Below, one piece after another: positions 1-7,935 of a stretch of 64,000 nucleotides of DNA. The DNA is from an uncultured Candidatus Nemicrothrix sp. (GTDB lineage Bacteria; Actinomycetota; Acidimicrobiia; Acidimicrobiales; UBA8592). Location: NCBI GenBank assembly GCA_913046155.1, contig CAJWRY010000001.1, positions 1 to 64,000 on the forward strand, read 5' to 3'. The position numbers were made by a program, and so were the translations under genes. The notes beneath the pieces were generated by a model. That model saw only the letters and a list, made by a program, of their open reading frames with translations, did not search any database and was not told where the DNA came from. Within the stretch, counting starts at the first letter, position 1. Each line of letters starts with the position of its first letter.

Positions 1-2
1 CG

Positions 3-365
3 GTTTACGAGCCAATGAAAATGGCTCAACGCGTACCACTAGGTGAGATTCTGCGACTGACTCTCCTAGGAAACTACGAACGAATGACTGCTGAGACAGC
101 AAAACAGATCGGGCTAATTAGTGAAGTATTGGAAGATGATGCCCTTATCGAGAAGGCTCTTTGGTTAGCTGAATCAATTGCTGCGCAACCTCCCATAGCA
201 GTGCAAGCAAGTTTGCGAGCAATATGGGCTGCCAATGACTTAGGCAGACTTGACGCGATGGCCTTGGCTCCTTCGTTATTAACTACCGGCATGTCAAAGA
301 GTTCACTAAAAGAAGGTCAAAAAGCTTTTGAGAGCGGAGAGAGAATTCACCATAGGTATCGTTAA
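3..365 (+). CDS. Enoyl-CoA hydratase/isomerase family protein, C-terminal part (5' end outside window)
   Basis: This is the last ~120 residues of a crotonase-fold protein; the frame is open to the window edge, so the start lies upstream. The visible part has the late crotonase pattern: a LRLTLLGNYERMTAETAKQ segment followed by GLISEVLEDD, the equivalent of the family's 'A..A...GLV..VV' region, then the C-terminal helices that pack against neighbouring subunits. The oxyanion-hole residues lie in the missing part, so hydratase, isomerase or hydrolase activity cannot be told apart. It would act on a CoA thioester in the cytoplasm. The gene ends in TAA, about 145 bases before leuA. Family assignment is fairly sure; substrate is unknown. 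Confidence 0.8.
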   Translation, partial: VYEPMKMAQRVPLGEILRLTLLGNYERMTAETAKQIGLISEVLEDDALIEKALWLAESIAAQPPIAVQASLRAIWAANDLGRLDAMALAPSLLTTGMSKSSLKEGQKAFESGERIHHRYR

Positions 366-410
366 CTTGACCAGATTGGGTTCTAGCTCTTTTGTCAGTA
401 GCCTTAAAAC

Positions 411-458
411 ATGAAGGAACTCTTCTTTAATCTGCGACTTACGTCCCCAGTGGCTTAA
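411..458 (+). CDS. Possible leuA leader peptide (15 residues)
   Basis: A short frame upstream of leuA encodes MKELFFNLRLTSPVA and stops in TAA. Three of its 15 codons are leucine, with three different codons (CTC, CTG, CTT). Its stop codon falls inside the loop of a hairpin at 446-474. Leucine-containing leader peptides that couple ribosome stalling to attenuation are known for leu operons. Here the leucines are not consecutive and no clear ribosome binding site precedes the ATG, so this is only a candidate. Confidence 0.35.
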   Translation: MKELFFNLRLTSPVA

Positions 459-474
459 TTTTTTAGTCACTGGG
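446..474 (+). promoter_or_regulatory. Hairpin in the leuA 5' leader
   Basis: CCCAGTGGCT (446-455) pairs with AGTCACTGGG (465-474), a 10-bp stem with one G-T wobble, around a T-rich 9-base loop. It overlaps the end of the candidate leader peptide. No T-run follows the 3' arm, so it is not a standard terminator for the upstream gene. The likely role is leuA control or mRNA structure. Confidence 0.45.
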
Positions 475-511
475 CATATCCGAAGTTCGCATCAAGAGAG
501 GAAGTTATAAA

Positions 512-2212
512 ATGAATAGAAATCCATCAGAAATACAAAATAAATCAAATATGCCATTTAAGAAATACAGGGCATATGAAACTATTGATCTCCCTGATCG
601 GTCATGGCCTAGTGCGGTTATAACTGACGCTCCGTTGTGGTGCTCAGTAGACCTAAGGGATGGCAATCAAGCTCTAATCGAACCTATGGACCCAGACCGT
701 AAATGGAGGATGTTCAAGAAACTTGTTGAGATCGGCTTTAAAGAAATCGAAGTCGGTTTTCCCTCGGCATCAGAAGCTGATTTCACCTTTGTACGTGAAA
801 TTATTGAAGAAAAAGCTATCCCCGACGATGTCACGATCCAGGTGTTAGTTCAGAGCAGGCCCGAACTTATTGACAGAACATTTGAGTCAATTGCTGGTGC
901 GAAAAACGCAATTATCCATTTCTATAATTCAACGTCAACTCTTCAACGAAAAGTTGTTTTCGGGCTTGATCGCGAAGGGATTAAAAAGATTGCAGTTGAT
1001 GCAGCGAGATACTGCAAAAGTCTTGAATCGACTGTTCCCGATACTAATATCAGATACGAATACTCTCCTGAATCGTTCACAGGAACAGAACTGGATTTTG
1101 CAAAAGAAATTTGTGATGCAGTTGTTGATGCAATTGACCCATCCCCTTCTAATAAAATCATCATCAACCTTCCGGCGACTGTTGAAATGGCGTCCGCTAA
1201 TACTTACGGCGACATGATTGAATGGATGCACTGTAACTTAAATCGTAGAGACGATATTATTTTAAGCCTCCACCCTCATAACGATAGAGGAACAGGTGTA
1301 GCCGCAGCAGAATTTGGTTTGATGGCTGGCGCTGACCGAGTTGAAGGAACATTATTCGGTAATGGTGAACGAACCGGAAACGTCGATGTCATTAACATTG
1401 CCATGAACATGTATAGCCAAGGCGTTGACCCCATGCTTGATATCAGCGATATTAATGACATAAGAAGAGTGGCCGAGTACTGCAATCAACTACCAGTGCA
1501 TCCCCGACACCCTTATGTCGGGGACCTTGTTTACACAGCCTTTTCAGGATCGCATCAGGATGCAATTAAGAAAGGCTTTGACGCACTCAAACACTCTGAT
1601 GAAGGAGTATTTGAAGTTCCCTATATCCCAATAGACCCCTTCGATGTCGGCAGGACTTATGAAGATGTTGTCAGGGTCAATAGTCAATCAGGTAAAGGTG
1701 GCGTCTCTTACTTGCTAAAAACGGAAAATCAGTTTGACCTGCCAAGACGAATGCAAATTGAATTTACAAGGTCTATTCAAAGGATTACTGATGCAACTGG
1801 AAAAGAGATTACCGCTCAACAGATTTTCAATGAATTCTCTGCTCAATACCTTGACTTAGATTATCCATTTCTGCTCCATGGGTACGAATCAGCACAGAAT
1901 GCTGAAGGAAGGGATCGGACTTTATTAACTGCGAGAATGACAAACTCCGGAGAACAAATGATAGTTCAAGGTGAAGGATCCGGTTCTCTTGACGCCTTTG
2001 TTCAGGGTTTAAGAATTGCTTTGCCATATGATTTGCGAGTCCTTGATTACCATGAGCACTCTAAGGGAACAGGTGTGGATGCGACCGCCGTAGCATACGT
2101 TGAAATGGCTATCGACGGAAAGGAATTATGGGGATGCGGCTTGCATACAGATATAACTCGGGCCTCCATGCGTGCGATCATTAGCGCAATTAATAGAGCC
2201 AATAAAGATTAG
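512..2212 (+). CDS. leuA: 2-isopropylmalate synthase
   Basis: Condenses acetyl-CoA with 2-oxoisovalerate to 2-isopropylmalate, the first committed step of leucine synthesis. At 566 residues this is the long actinobacterial/yeast-like form. The HMGL-type TIM barrel shows the metal-site motif LRDGNQAL near residues 48-55 (R49, D50), the HPHNDRGTG motif near 253-261 that supplies metal-binding histidines, and GNGERTGN near 284. The C-terminal ~130 residues correspond to the LeuA allosteric domain that normally binds leucine. GAGAGGAAG sits 7 bases before the ATG. The next gene starts 6 bases after the stop but is catabolic. Confidence in identity is high. Confidence 0.95.
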   Translation: MNRNPSEIQNKSNMPFKKYRAYETIDLPDRSWPSAVITDAPLWCSVDLRDGNQALIEPMDPDRKWRMFKKLVEIGFKEIEVGFPSASEADFTFVREIIEEKAIPDDVTIQVLVQSRPELIDRTFESIAGAKNAIIHFYNSTSTLQRKVVFGLDREGIKKIAVDAARYCKSLESTVPDTNIRYEYSPESFTGTELDFAKEICDAVVDAIDPSPSNKIIINLPATVEMASANTYGDMIEWMHCNLNRRDDIILSLHPHNDRGTGVAAAEFGLMAGADRVEGTLFGNGERTGNVDVINIAMNMYSQGVDPMLDISDINDIRRVAEYCNQLPVHPRHPYVGDLVYTAFSGSHQDAIKKGFDALKHSDEGVFEVPYIPIDPFDVGRTYEDVVRVNSQSGKGGVSYLLKTENQFDLPRRMQIEFTRSIQRITDATGKEITAQQIFNEFSAQYLDLDYPFLLHGYESAQNAEGRDRTLLTARMTNSGEQMIVQGEGSGSLDAFVQGLRIALPYDLRVLDYHEHSKGTGVDATAVAYVEMAIDGKELWGCGLHTDITRASMRAIISAINRANKD

Positions 2213-2218
2213 TAACTT

Positions 2219-3454
2219 ATGGTGAAAGAAGTGGAAGTCCCTCAGAGTAAAGACAATTCGGAACTACCACTTAGCGGTGTCAGAATTTTAGCTGCTGAAC
2301 AGATGCAGGCCCTTCCATACGCGACCCAGTTACTTGCAAGTTTTGGTGCTGAAGTTGTGAAGGTTGAGCACCCATCGCGAGGTGATCTAGGGCGATCAGG
2401 CTTACCAAGCGCAATAGGCATCGATGGCAATCCAGTTGGAGCGACTTTTTTGAGAAATAACCTTTACAAAAAAAGCATCGGTTTAGACCTAAAGAGCACT
2501 GATGGTCAAGATATATTTCGCCAGCTTGCAAAAAACTTTGATGTTATAGCCGAAAACTATAAGCCGGGGACTATGGAGAAATTCAGCCTTGGGTATACGG
2601 ATCTCCGTGATACCTATCCGAAGATCATTTATCTATCGCTTTCCGGTTTTGGGAATTTAGTTGAAACTCCATATAAATCATGGCCAGCTTTTGCGCCTGT
2701 TGCTGAAGCTATGTCTGGTATTTATAACTTTAATCGGGGCGCCGATGAACCCTTGAAAGTTTCACCAGTGGGCGCACTGGGTGATACGGGGACGGGTTTA
2801 TTTGCTGTGATTGGAGTTCTTACAGCCCTGCATAGGCTTAAACGCTTTGACAAAGGTTCATATATTGACATTTCTATGTTCGATTCAATGGTTGCATTCG
2901 CTGATATCGTTCCTAATTATTATTCAATGGGTAAAGACCCTAGAACTCCTAGTTTGCTTATCAACCATGGTTTCAAGATCGCTAAAGGTGAAATCATTAT
3001 TCAAATTGGGCGTGAGCATCAATTCGAGGCATTCGCTATTCGTATAGGCAAACCAGATTGGGTGCAAGCTGAGCGATTCTCTACCAGAGCTGGATGGGTT
3101 GAGAATATACAAGAAATAATTGATCAATTTGCAGCATGGGCCGGAGATAGGGAACTCATTAGCGTCTGCGAGGACCTTGCCGCTGTGGGTATTGCCGCTG
3201 CACCAGTCTTTGAGGCTTCCGATGTTGTAAATGACCCACATGTTAAAGCAAGGGAAATGCTATTACCAGTTGAAACGAATGGCGAGCACAACGTTCTCAC
3301 TGCAGGAAACCCAGTACGAATTGACGGTATAGCCAAAAGAGCTCCCACTCCCCCACCCTCATTAGGTGCTGATACTAAAAGTCTCTTGATGTCAGAATTA
3401 GAACTGAGTGAAACTGAATATCAAGACCTTCTCAAAAGAGGCGTCGTAGGCTAG
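2219..3454 (+). CDS. CaiB/BaiF family (class III) CoA-transferase
   Basis: Moves CoA between acyl groups through an aspartyl-CoA thioester. It is 411 residues, the normal length. Typical features are the N-terminal nucleotide-like segment LLASFGAEVVKVEHPSRGD, YKKSIGLDLKS, the AENYKPG motif (usually VENFRPG), YLSLSGFG, and GALGDTGTG, which carries the expected catalytic aspartate. It lies directly after leuA, which may be simple co-location. Two more members of this family are at 5915-7132 and 56431-57627. The substrate cannot be read from sequence. The first ATG was chosen because alignment of the family N-terminus begins shortly after it. Confidence 0.88.
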   Translation: MVKEVEVPQSKDNSELPLSGVRILAAEQMQALPYATQLLASFGAEVVKVEHPSRGDLGRSGLPSAIGIDGNPVGATFLRNNLYKKSIGLDLKSTDGQDIFRQLAKNFDVIAENYKPGTMEKFSLGYTDLRDTYPKIIYLSLSGFGNLVETPYKSWPAFAPVAEAMSGIYNFNRGADEPLKVSPVGALGDTGTGLFAVIGVLTALHRLKRFDKGSYIDISMFDSMVAFADIVPNYYSMGKDPRTPSLLINHGFKIAKGEIIIQIGREHQFEAFAIRIGKPDWVQAERFSTRAGWVENIQEIIDQFAAWAGDRELISVCEDLAAVGIAAAPVFEASDVVNDPHVKAREMLLPVETNGEHNVLTAGNPVRIDGIAKRAPTPPPSLGADTKSLLMSELELSETEYQDLLKRGVVG

Positions 3455-3464
3455 CTTGTCTAAT

Positions 3465-3998
3465 TCACTCTCGGAGATTTTGAATTGCTTCATCAGACAA
3501 TAGCTCCCTTCCTAGGCCTATATTGTTTTTGGGCCAGTCTGCTGGAGGAAGCGTCAAGGGAGACTCTTTACTTTGTCCAAACCAAAGGTGATGGCGACGG
3601 TGTTTGAATTTCCAGCTTGCTGTTTCCAGATTCTGGGATTTGGATAGCTCGTATTGATCTGTGTATTTGATTATTTGTTCGTAATAACCTTCTCTTTTGT
3701 TCTGGGCATAACATCTAGCCCACACTTCACCTTTTGCTTCACACTCACTAAGGAAAGTAATCCTGTGGTTAGCAACAAGAATAACTGCGAACTCTAATTG
3801 CTCCATCGTGGCTTCTGCCATTGCTTTGAGTGCATCTTCACCAGTTCCCATTGATCCAAAGCTTGCGTCGGGGGTGTAGAGAGTTACCAGTAGGTCAATA
3901 TCACGGTTCCGGATAGCTTCACAATAACTAAAAACTAAGTCTCTTATCTCATCTTTGGCTTGCAATTCCTTAACAGCATTCTCATACTCAAATGTCAT
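3465..3998 (-). CDS. SnoaL/NTF2-like protein
   Basis: A 177-residue protein with the SnoaL-like opening: a helix ending in EIRDLVFSYCEAIRNRDIDLLVTLY followed by 'TPDASF', then the conical barrel with HRITFLSECEAKGEVWARCY and HRRHHLWF. In this fold small polyketide cyclases, dehydratases and ring-hydroxylating dioxygenase beta-like subunits are found, often acting on hydrophobic ring substrates. Two histidine-rich stretches could line a pocket. It is transcribed away from the flavin-protein gene at 4069 across a 70-base divergent region. The function is otherwise unknown. Confidence 0.72.
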   Translation of the reverse strand: MTFEYENAVKELQAKDEIRDLVFSYCEAIRNRDIDLLVTLYTPDASFGSMGTGEDALKAMAEATMEQLEFAVILVANHRITFLSECEAKGEVWARCYAQNKREGYYEQIIKYTDQYELSKSQNLETASWKFKHRRHHLWFGQSKESPLTLPPADWPKNNIGLGRELLSDEAIQNLRE

Positions 3999-4068
3999 AT
4001 GATTAGTTTCTCATATCTTTGATATTTGTTCTTGCTTTAGGCAATAAGATGGTTTTTGAGAGGGAACT

Positions 4069-4593
4069 ATGGATAATGCTTCAAGTGAATGGGAGACGCG
4101 ACGGGATATCTCGTCGTTTATTTTGCCTGAGTCAGAAATTGCTTCAATTATTAGTCGTGCTTCGCATGCTGTTGTTTCATGGGTCACAAAATCTAACCAA
4201 CCGGTTACAGCAGTTATGCTCTTTGCTGTAGTTGATGGCCTCATTACAGTTACGTCCACTACTAATAGAGCTAAATATCATGCATGGAGACGCAATCCTT
4301 CTAGTTCATTCTGTATTTGGGATCCGGAAAATATTGGTAAGCAAATAACGTTGCGTGGGAACATGAAAATCAGTCAGGATGACGATTTACTGCGAGAATA
4401 TACTAGATACTTTTTGACCCGAGCAATGGGTGGCAAGGAGCCAAGCAAGGAGAGGTTAGAGAAGGAATTAGCAACTTTCTTAGCTCCGGACAGATACATG
4501 ATGCAGTTGTTGGTCGACAAAACGTTAAGCCACGATCTAGATTCATTGTTGCAGAAAGAACGAGAATTACGGCATGGGAATAAACAGTCGTGA
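4069..4593 (+). CDS. Pyridoxamine 5'-phosphate oxidase-like flavin/F420-binding protein
   Basis: A 174-residue split-barrel protein. The core shows SHAVVSWVTKSNQPVTAVMLFAVVDG, then ITVTSTTNRAKYHAWRRNPSSSFCIWDP, the usual strand-turn-helix of PNPOx-like proteins, where the 'TT..RAKY..WRRNP' segment contacts cofactor phosphate. Actinobacterial members often bind F420 or FMN and reduce unsaturated substrates. GAGAGGGAA precedes the ATG. It starts a tight run with two MaoC-like genes (GTGA and ATGA overlaps), so it may reduce or process the same acyl intermediate; that link is inferred. Confidence 0.75.
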   Translation: MDNASSEWETRRDISSFILPESEIASIISRASHAVVSWVTKSNQPVTAVMLFAVVDGLITVTSTTNRAKYHAWRRNPSSSFCIWDPENIGKQITLRGNMKISQDDDLLREYTRYFLTRAMGGKEPSKERLEKELATFLAPDRYMMQLLVDKTLSHDLDSLLQKERELRHGNKQS

Positions 4594-5030
4594 TAGTACC
4601 CGTTGAAGACATGCTCAAATTGAAAGGATTAAAATTCCCAGGAGGTTCCATGCAGATTGAGCATTGGGAAAACTGGCTATTGACTGACTGTACTGGCTCC
4701 GCACAATTGCCGTCCAACATAGTTCATCCCATCGCTTTATTTCATATTCCTATCCAGGGAGTGGGAACTTCTATCGCTGAACTCTTTGCTCTTGGTCAAG
4801 TAGAAGGGGCTGGGTCAGTAGGGCTAGAAGGGTACGATTGGGAATACTTCTCTCTGCTACATGAAGATGTTGAGTATTGCTTTGAAGGCGAAGTTATTGA
4901 GGTTGAGCGAATACAAACGAAATCAGGAGGAGTTTTTGATCGCTTTGTATTCTCAATTGAACTGAGCACTGCCGAAGGAGACCCTGTAGCCAAAGTTACG
5001 AACAGTTGGCGTTTTTGGAGAATAAGATGA
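4590..5030 (+). CDS. MaoC-like (hot-dog) dehydratase-related protein
   Basis: A 146-residue protein whose C-terminal half has the hot-dog pattern: SLLHEDVEYCFEGEVIEVERIQTKSGGVFDRFVFSIEL ending in AKVTNSWRFWR, the usual last strand of N-terminal MaoC/FAS1-like dehydratase domains. It starts at a GTG that overlaps the previous TGA (GTGA). I see no clear D-x(4)-H hydratase motif in it, so it probably pairs with the next protein, which is also hot-dog-like, to form a split two-domain hydratase. That pairing is inferred from tight coupling. Confidence 0.65.
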   Translation: MIVPVEDMLKLKGLKFPGGSMQIEHWENWLLTDCTGSAQLPSNIVHPIALFHIPIQGVGTSIAELFALGQVEGAGSVGLEGYDWEYFSLLHEDVEYCFEGEVIEVERIQTKSGGVFDRFVFSIELSTAEGDPVAKVTNSWRFWRIR

Positions 5031-5437
5031 GTGGCATAATTGACTACCTCGACTATGAAATCCCATCTTTAATTGTTGAGGGAGTAGATCCAAATAAGAT
5101 GAAGACAATGGCTGCTATCCTGCGGGATCCTTATCCTGTGCATTGGGATAAGGACGCGAACGAAACCCTTGGCCTGGAAGGACGTGTCATAAATCAAGGT
5201 CCGCTTAACCTCTCATACATAGCAAACATGCTCATCGCTTGGCAAGGACCGTCATGTATAAAAAGATTACAAGCTCGCTTTTTAAAGCCAGTGCTCGATG
5301 GAGATACGGTAATTGCAGCTGGAAAGATTATCGAGATTATCGACCATGAGAAGGCTAGAGTTCGAGCAAGAGTATGGCTAAGTCGTGACAATGATATTGT
5401 TCTTGAAGGCGAGGCTGAGATCCAGTTATCATCCTAA
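5027..5437 (+). CDS. MaoC-like hot-dog protein (second half of a split pair)
   Basis: A 136-residue protein starting at an ATG inside the ATGA overlap with the preceding gene; an upstream alternative start in the same frame would overlap more. It shows DPYPVHWDKDANETLGLEGRVINQGPLNLSYIANML, matching the MaoC active-site region (here D-P-..-H-W, with a glycine-rich turn), and GRVINQGPLN, comparable with 'G.I.qG....a'. The C-terminal strands RLQARFLKPVLDGDTVIAAGKI fit the hot-dog sheet. Probable role is (R)-specific enoyl-CoA hydration together with the preceding protein. Confidence 0.7.
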   Translation: MSGIIDYLDYEIPSLIVEGVDPNKMKTMAAILRDPYPVHWDKDANETLGLEGRVINQGPLNLSYIANMLIAWQGPSCIKRLQARFLKPVLDGDTVIAAGKIIEIIDHEKARVRARVWLSRDNDIVLEGEAEIQLSS

Positions 5438-5913
5438 ATCTGCATTTGTCCGAGCCCCTCTCTTGTGTGAACAAGTGATGGGCAAATGCATGCAAATATT
5501 GTTAGCCCAGATTCGGTAGTGATTTTATATTCATGTTTTACAATTCCCCTCTGAGGGTCTGATTCTGACTTTCGTTTATCTATCAGGAGACTTTCAGCTT
5601 TGAAATTAACGTCCGGACGGAGTGGGTTGGGGAATGTGAAGTTTTCAAATCCCATTCCCGCTATCCAAGCAATATCTCCATTTATCTCGAGGTTTAGCTT
5701 GTTCCAGATTGCAAATGTGTAGGCACCGGATGCAATGATGCCGCCGAAAGGTGATTCCTTCGCTCTTTGAGGATCTACGTGAAAGTATTGATTATCATAT
5801 TTGATAGAGAAGTCAATCAGTTCGCTTTGGGAAACGGAATACCATCTTGATTGAAATGTTTCTCCGATATTTAAGTCCTCAAAGCATCTCAATGGTGTGG
5901 CACCGCTTTCCAT
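5434..5913 (-). CDS. MaoC family dehydratase/enoyl-CoA hydratase
   Basis: A complete 159-residue single hot-dog protein. It opens with CFEDLNIGETFQSRWYSVSQSELIDFSIKYDNQYFHVDP, the MaoC motif in which the D and H of 'YDNQYFH' are the expected catalytic pair, followed by SPFGGIIASG, the substrate-pocket turn. The later FENFTFPNPLRPDVNFKAE is the usual fourth-strand region. It is convergent with the preceding pair (3' ends overlap 4 bases) and follows the CoA-transferase gene at 5915 by one base, so it belongs to the minus-strand operon reading from 10055. Probable function is hydration of an enoyl-CoA in a degradation route. Confidence 0.85.
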   Translation of the reverse strand: MESGATPLRCFEDLNIGETFQSRWYSVSQSELIDFSIKYDNQYFHVDPQRAKESPFGGIIASGAYTFAIWNKLNLEINGDIAWIAGMGFENFTFPNPLRPDVNFKAESLLIDKRKSESDPQRGIVKHEYKITTESGLTIFACICPSLVHTREGLGQMQI

Positions 5914-5914
5914 T

Positions 5915-7132
5915 TCAATGTTCCTTTGCGAAGAGAATTCCTTTTTCGGTCAATTCTTTGATAGTTGCGGGACTCTTTCCTAATAAACCATTGAGGATTT
6001 CAAAGTTATGTTCTCCCAAAGCTGCTGCCGTGTAGTTATCCTCCGGAAGTGGGTCAGAGCTCTTGAAGGGAAATCCAGGTATCTGGATCTCCCCCGCGAG
6101 AGGGTCAGTTACAGTTCGGACTGTGCCTCTTTCGAGGAAATGAGGATGGTTAAGTGCGTCTTGTGGAGCCAATGACGGTCCACATGGCACTCTGTGGGAT
6201 TGAAGTTTTTGAATGACCTCCTCATCGCTTCCAAAAGACTGCATCCATGATTCAATGATTTCAGTTAAAGCCGCTCGATTATCCAGTCGCGCTGGATTAC
6301 CAATAAATCGTTCGTCATCTTGAAGTTCAGGCTTACCCATGGCTTCGTAAAGATTTTGTATTTGTGCTTCAGCACATAGAATCACTATCCAACCCTTTGG
6401 ACCTTTAAAAGAACCTGCTGGTGAAAGCATCTGGAATTCTGTTCCTTGTCGCATTGGCACGTACTCTCCATTTGTCATTGAGGAGGCATGGACAGGCATA
6501 TCATGCATGTGAAATAGGGCATCTACCATTGAGATATCTAAATGCGTTCCCCTTCCGGTTCGTTCGCGATGAAATAATGCGTGACCTATCGCCGCGAAAG
6601 CATGGACTCCAGCATTAGTATCTCCCATTCCTATGCCTACGAACATTGGAGGCCTATCTGCTTCTCCTGTCATATGCATTATTCCTGCATAGCCTTGAGC
6701 AATTAGATCGAAACAAGGCAAACTTGAAAGGGGTCCTGTCTGACCGAAACCTGAAACTGATGCCATAATGATCCGAGGATTTCGTTGTGATAGTTCTTCG
6801 TAACCCAACCCCTTGCGATCAAGCACCCCAGGACTAAAATTCTCAACAACGATATCAACGTGTTCTGATAATTCAAGAATGACCTCTTTCCCTATCTCTG
6901 TATTGATGTCTAGGCATACACTCTTTTTCCCGCGATTCTGTTGAATGTGCGTGCCGGCTCTCTTGTTTATTCTTGGCCTATTCGAACGATTAGGGTCTCC
7001 ATAGGGTGGCTGTTCAACCTTAATAATATTCGCACCAAGTTCAGTAAGTAAACGAGTGCAAGCTGGGCCCGCGAGGTACCTAGTTAAGTCAAGAACACTT
7101 ACTCCTTGAAGCCAAGTATTAGAAGTATCCAT
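5915..7132 (-). CDS. CaiB/BaiF family CoA-transferase
   Basis: A 405-residue class III CoA-transferase. The start is the ATG at 7132 with AAGGGG a few bases upstream; an in-frame GTG five codons earlier is less likely. Motifs include VLDLTRYLAGPACTRLL, LGANIIKVEQPPYGDPNR, KKSVCLDINT, VENFSPGVLDRKGLGYEEL, SVSGFGQTGP and GMGDTNAGVHA, in which the aspartate is the expected nucleophile. Its operon also encodes an SDR, an acyl-CoA dehydrogenase, a MaoC hydratase and an amidohydrolase, which fits activation of a carboxylic acid by CoA transfer and beta-oxidation-like steps. Substrate unknown. Confidence 0.9.
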   Translation of the reverse strand: MDTSNTWLQGVSVLDLTRYLAGPACTRLLTELGANIIKVEQPPYGDPNRSNRPRINKRAGTHIQQNRGKKSVCLDINTEIGKEVILELSEHVDIVVENFSPGVLDRKGLGYEELSQRNPRIIMASVSGFGQTGPLSSLPCFDLIAQGYAGIMHMTGEADRPPMFVGIGMGDTNAGVHAFAAIGHALFHRERTGRGTHLDISMVDALFHMHDMPVHASSMTNGEYVPMRQGTEFQMLSPAGSFKGPKGWIVILCAEAQIQNLYEAMGKPELQDDERFIGNPARLDNRAALTEIIESWMQSFGSDEEVIQKLQSHRVPCGPSLAPQDALNHPHFLERGTVRTVTDPLAGEIQIPGFPFKSSDPLPEDNYTAAALGEHNFEILNGLLGKSPATIKELTEKGILFAKEH

Positions 7133-7158
7133 GGAATTCCCCTTCACACTTTAATTTA

Positions 7159-7935
7159 TCATGCATATTTTGCGCCACCATCAACAGGAATGATTGCTCC
7201 ATTTATTTGAAAGGCTAGGTCGCTGACCAAAAAAGCAACGATATCGCCAATACTCTCTGGAGTTGAGAGTCGGCCAGTTAGATTTGGCATGAACTCTGAA
7301 GTAGCCCAACGCTCTATCTCAAACCAATCAGCCTCAATGCCTTTCTTTCTAGCGCTCTTCTGGAGCATTTCTTTGACTTCAGCAGTGGCTATCATTCCAG
7401 GATTTATGAGATTCACCGTGATACCTGTTTGATTAAGTTCACGAGCAAGACTTTTAACTATCGGTACCAAGGCAGCTTTCGATCCATAGTAGCCAGGCGA
7501 ATGAGTGCCTGGATTTTCTATCCCAATAGTTCCCATAAATAATATTCGGCCCCACCCCCTATCCGACATGCCGCCAATAACTACTTGAGAGAGTTTGACA
7601 CCCATCAAAACATTATGTTCCCACTCCTCTATCCAGGATTCTGTTGATTCCCAAGAAGACCTTCTTGGAGTTCCATAGTTATTTATGAGAATATCGATAG
7701 GTGGTAGAAGTGATTTAATCTCATCATGATCAAGGTCTAAAAGGTTAGCTTCTAAGCGCGTTACATTGATTTCTTTATTTGCAAGCTGCTCAAATACAAA
7801 TTGGGTTTCATCTTCAAGAAACCCATGCACAATAACATGGGCGCCTTCAGCACCCAGTCTTTCAGCAATTCCAGCACCAGTGCCTCTGTAGCTTCCGGTT
7901 ACTAAAGCAACTTTGCCATCAAGGTTGAGATTCAT
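7159..7935 (-). CDS. Short-chain dehydrogenase/reductase
   Basis: A 258-residue Rossmann-fold oxidoreductase. The cofactor motif TGSYRGTGAG lies near residues 14-23 and the NNYG segment (usually NNAG) near 87. The catalytic Y-x-x-x-K is in YYGSK. Counting 13 residues back from that Tyr, the position of the usual catalytic Ser holds Thr in MGTIGIEN. The C-terminus has the SDR ending INGAIIPVDGG. It overlaps the upstream acyl-CoA dehydrogenase gene by 4 bases (ATGA type). A hydroxyacyl-CoA dehydrogenase role is plausible from context, but the substrate is not known. Confidence 0.87.
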   Translation of the reverse strand: MNLNLDGKVALVTGSYRGTGAGIAERLGAEGAHVIVHGFLEDETQFVFEQLANKEINVTRLEANLLDLDHDEIKSLLPPIDILINNYGTPRRSSWESTESWIEEWEHNVLMGVKLSQVVIGGMSDRGWGRILFMGTIGIENPGTHSPGYYGSKAALVPIVKSLARELNQTGITVNLINPGMIATAEVKEMLQKSARKKGIEADWFEIERWATSEFMPNLTGRLSTPESIGDIVAFLVSDLAFQINGAIIPVDGGAKYA

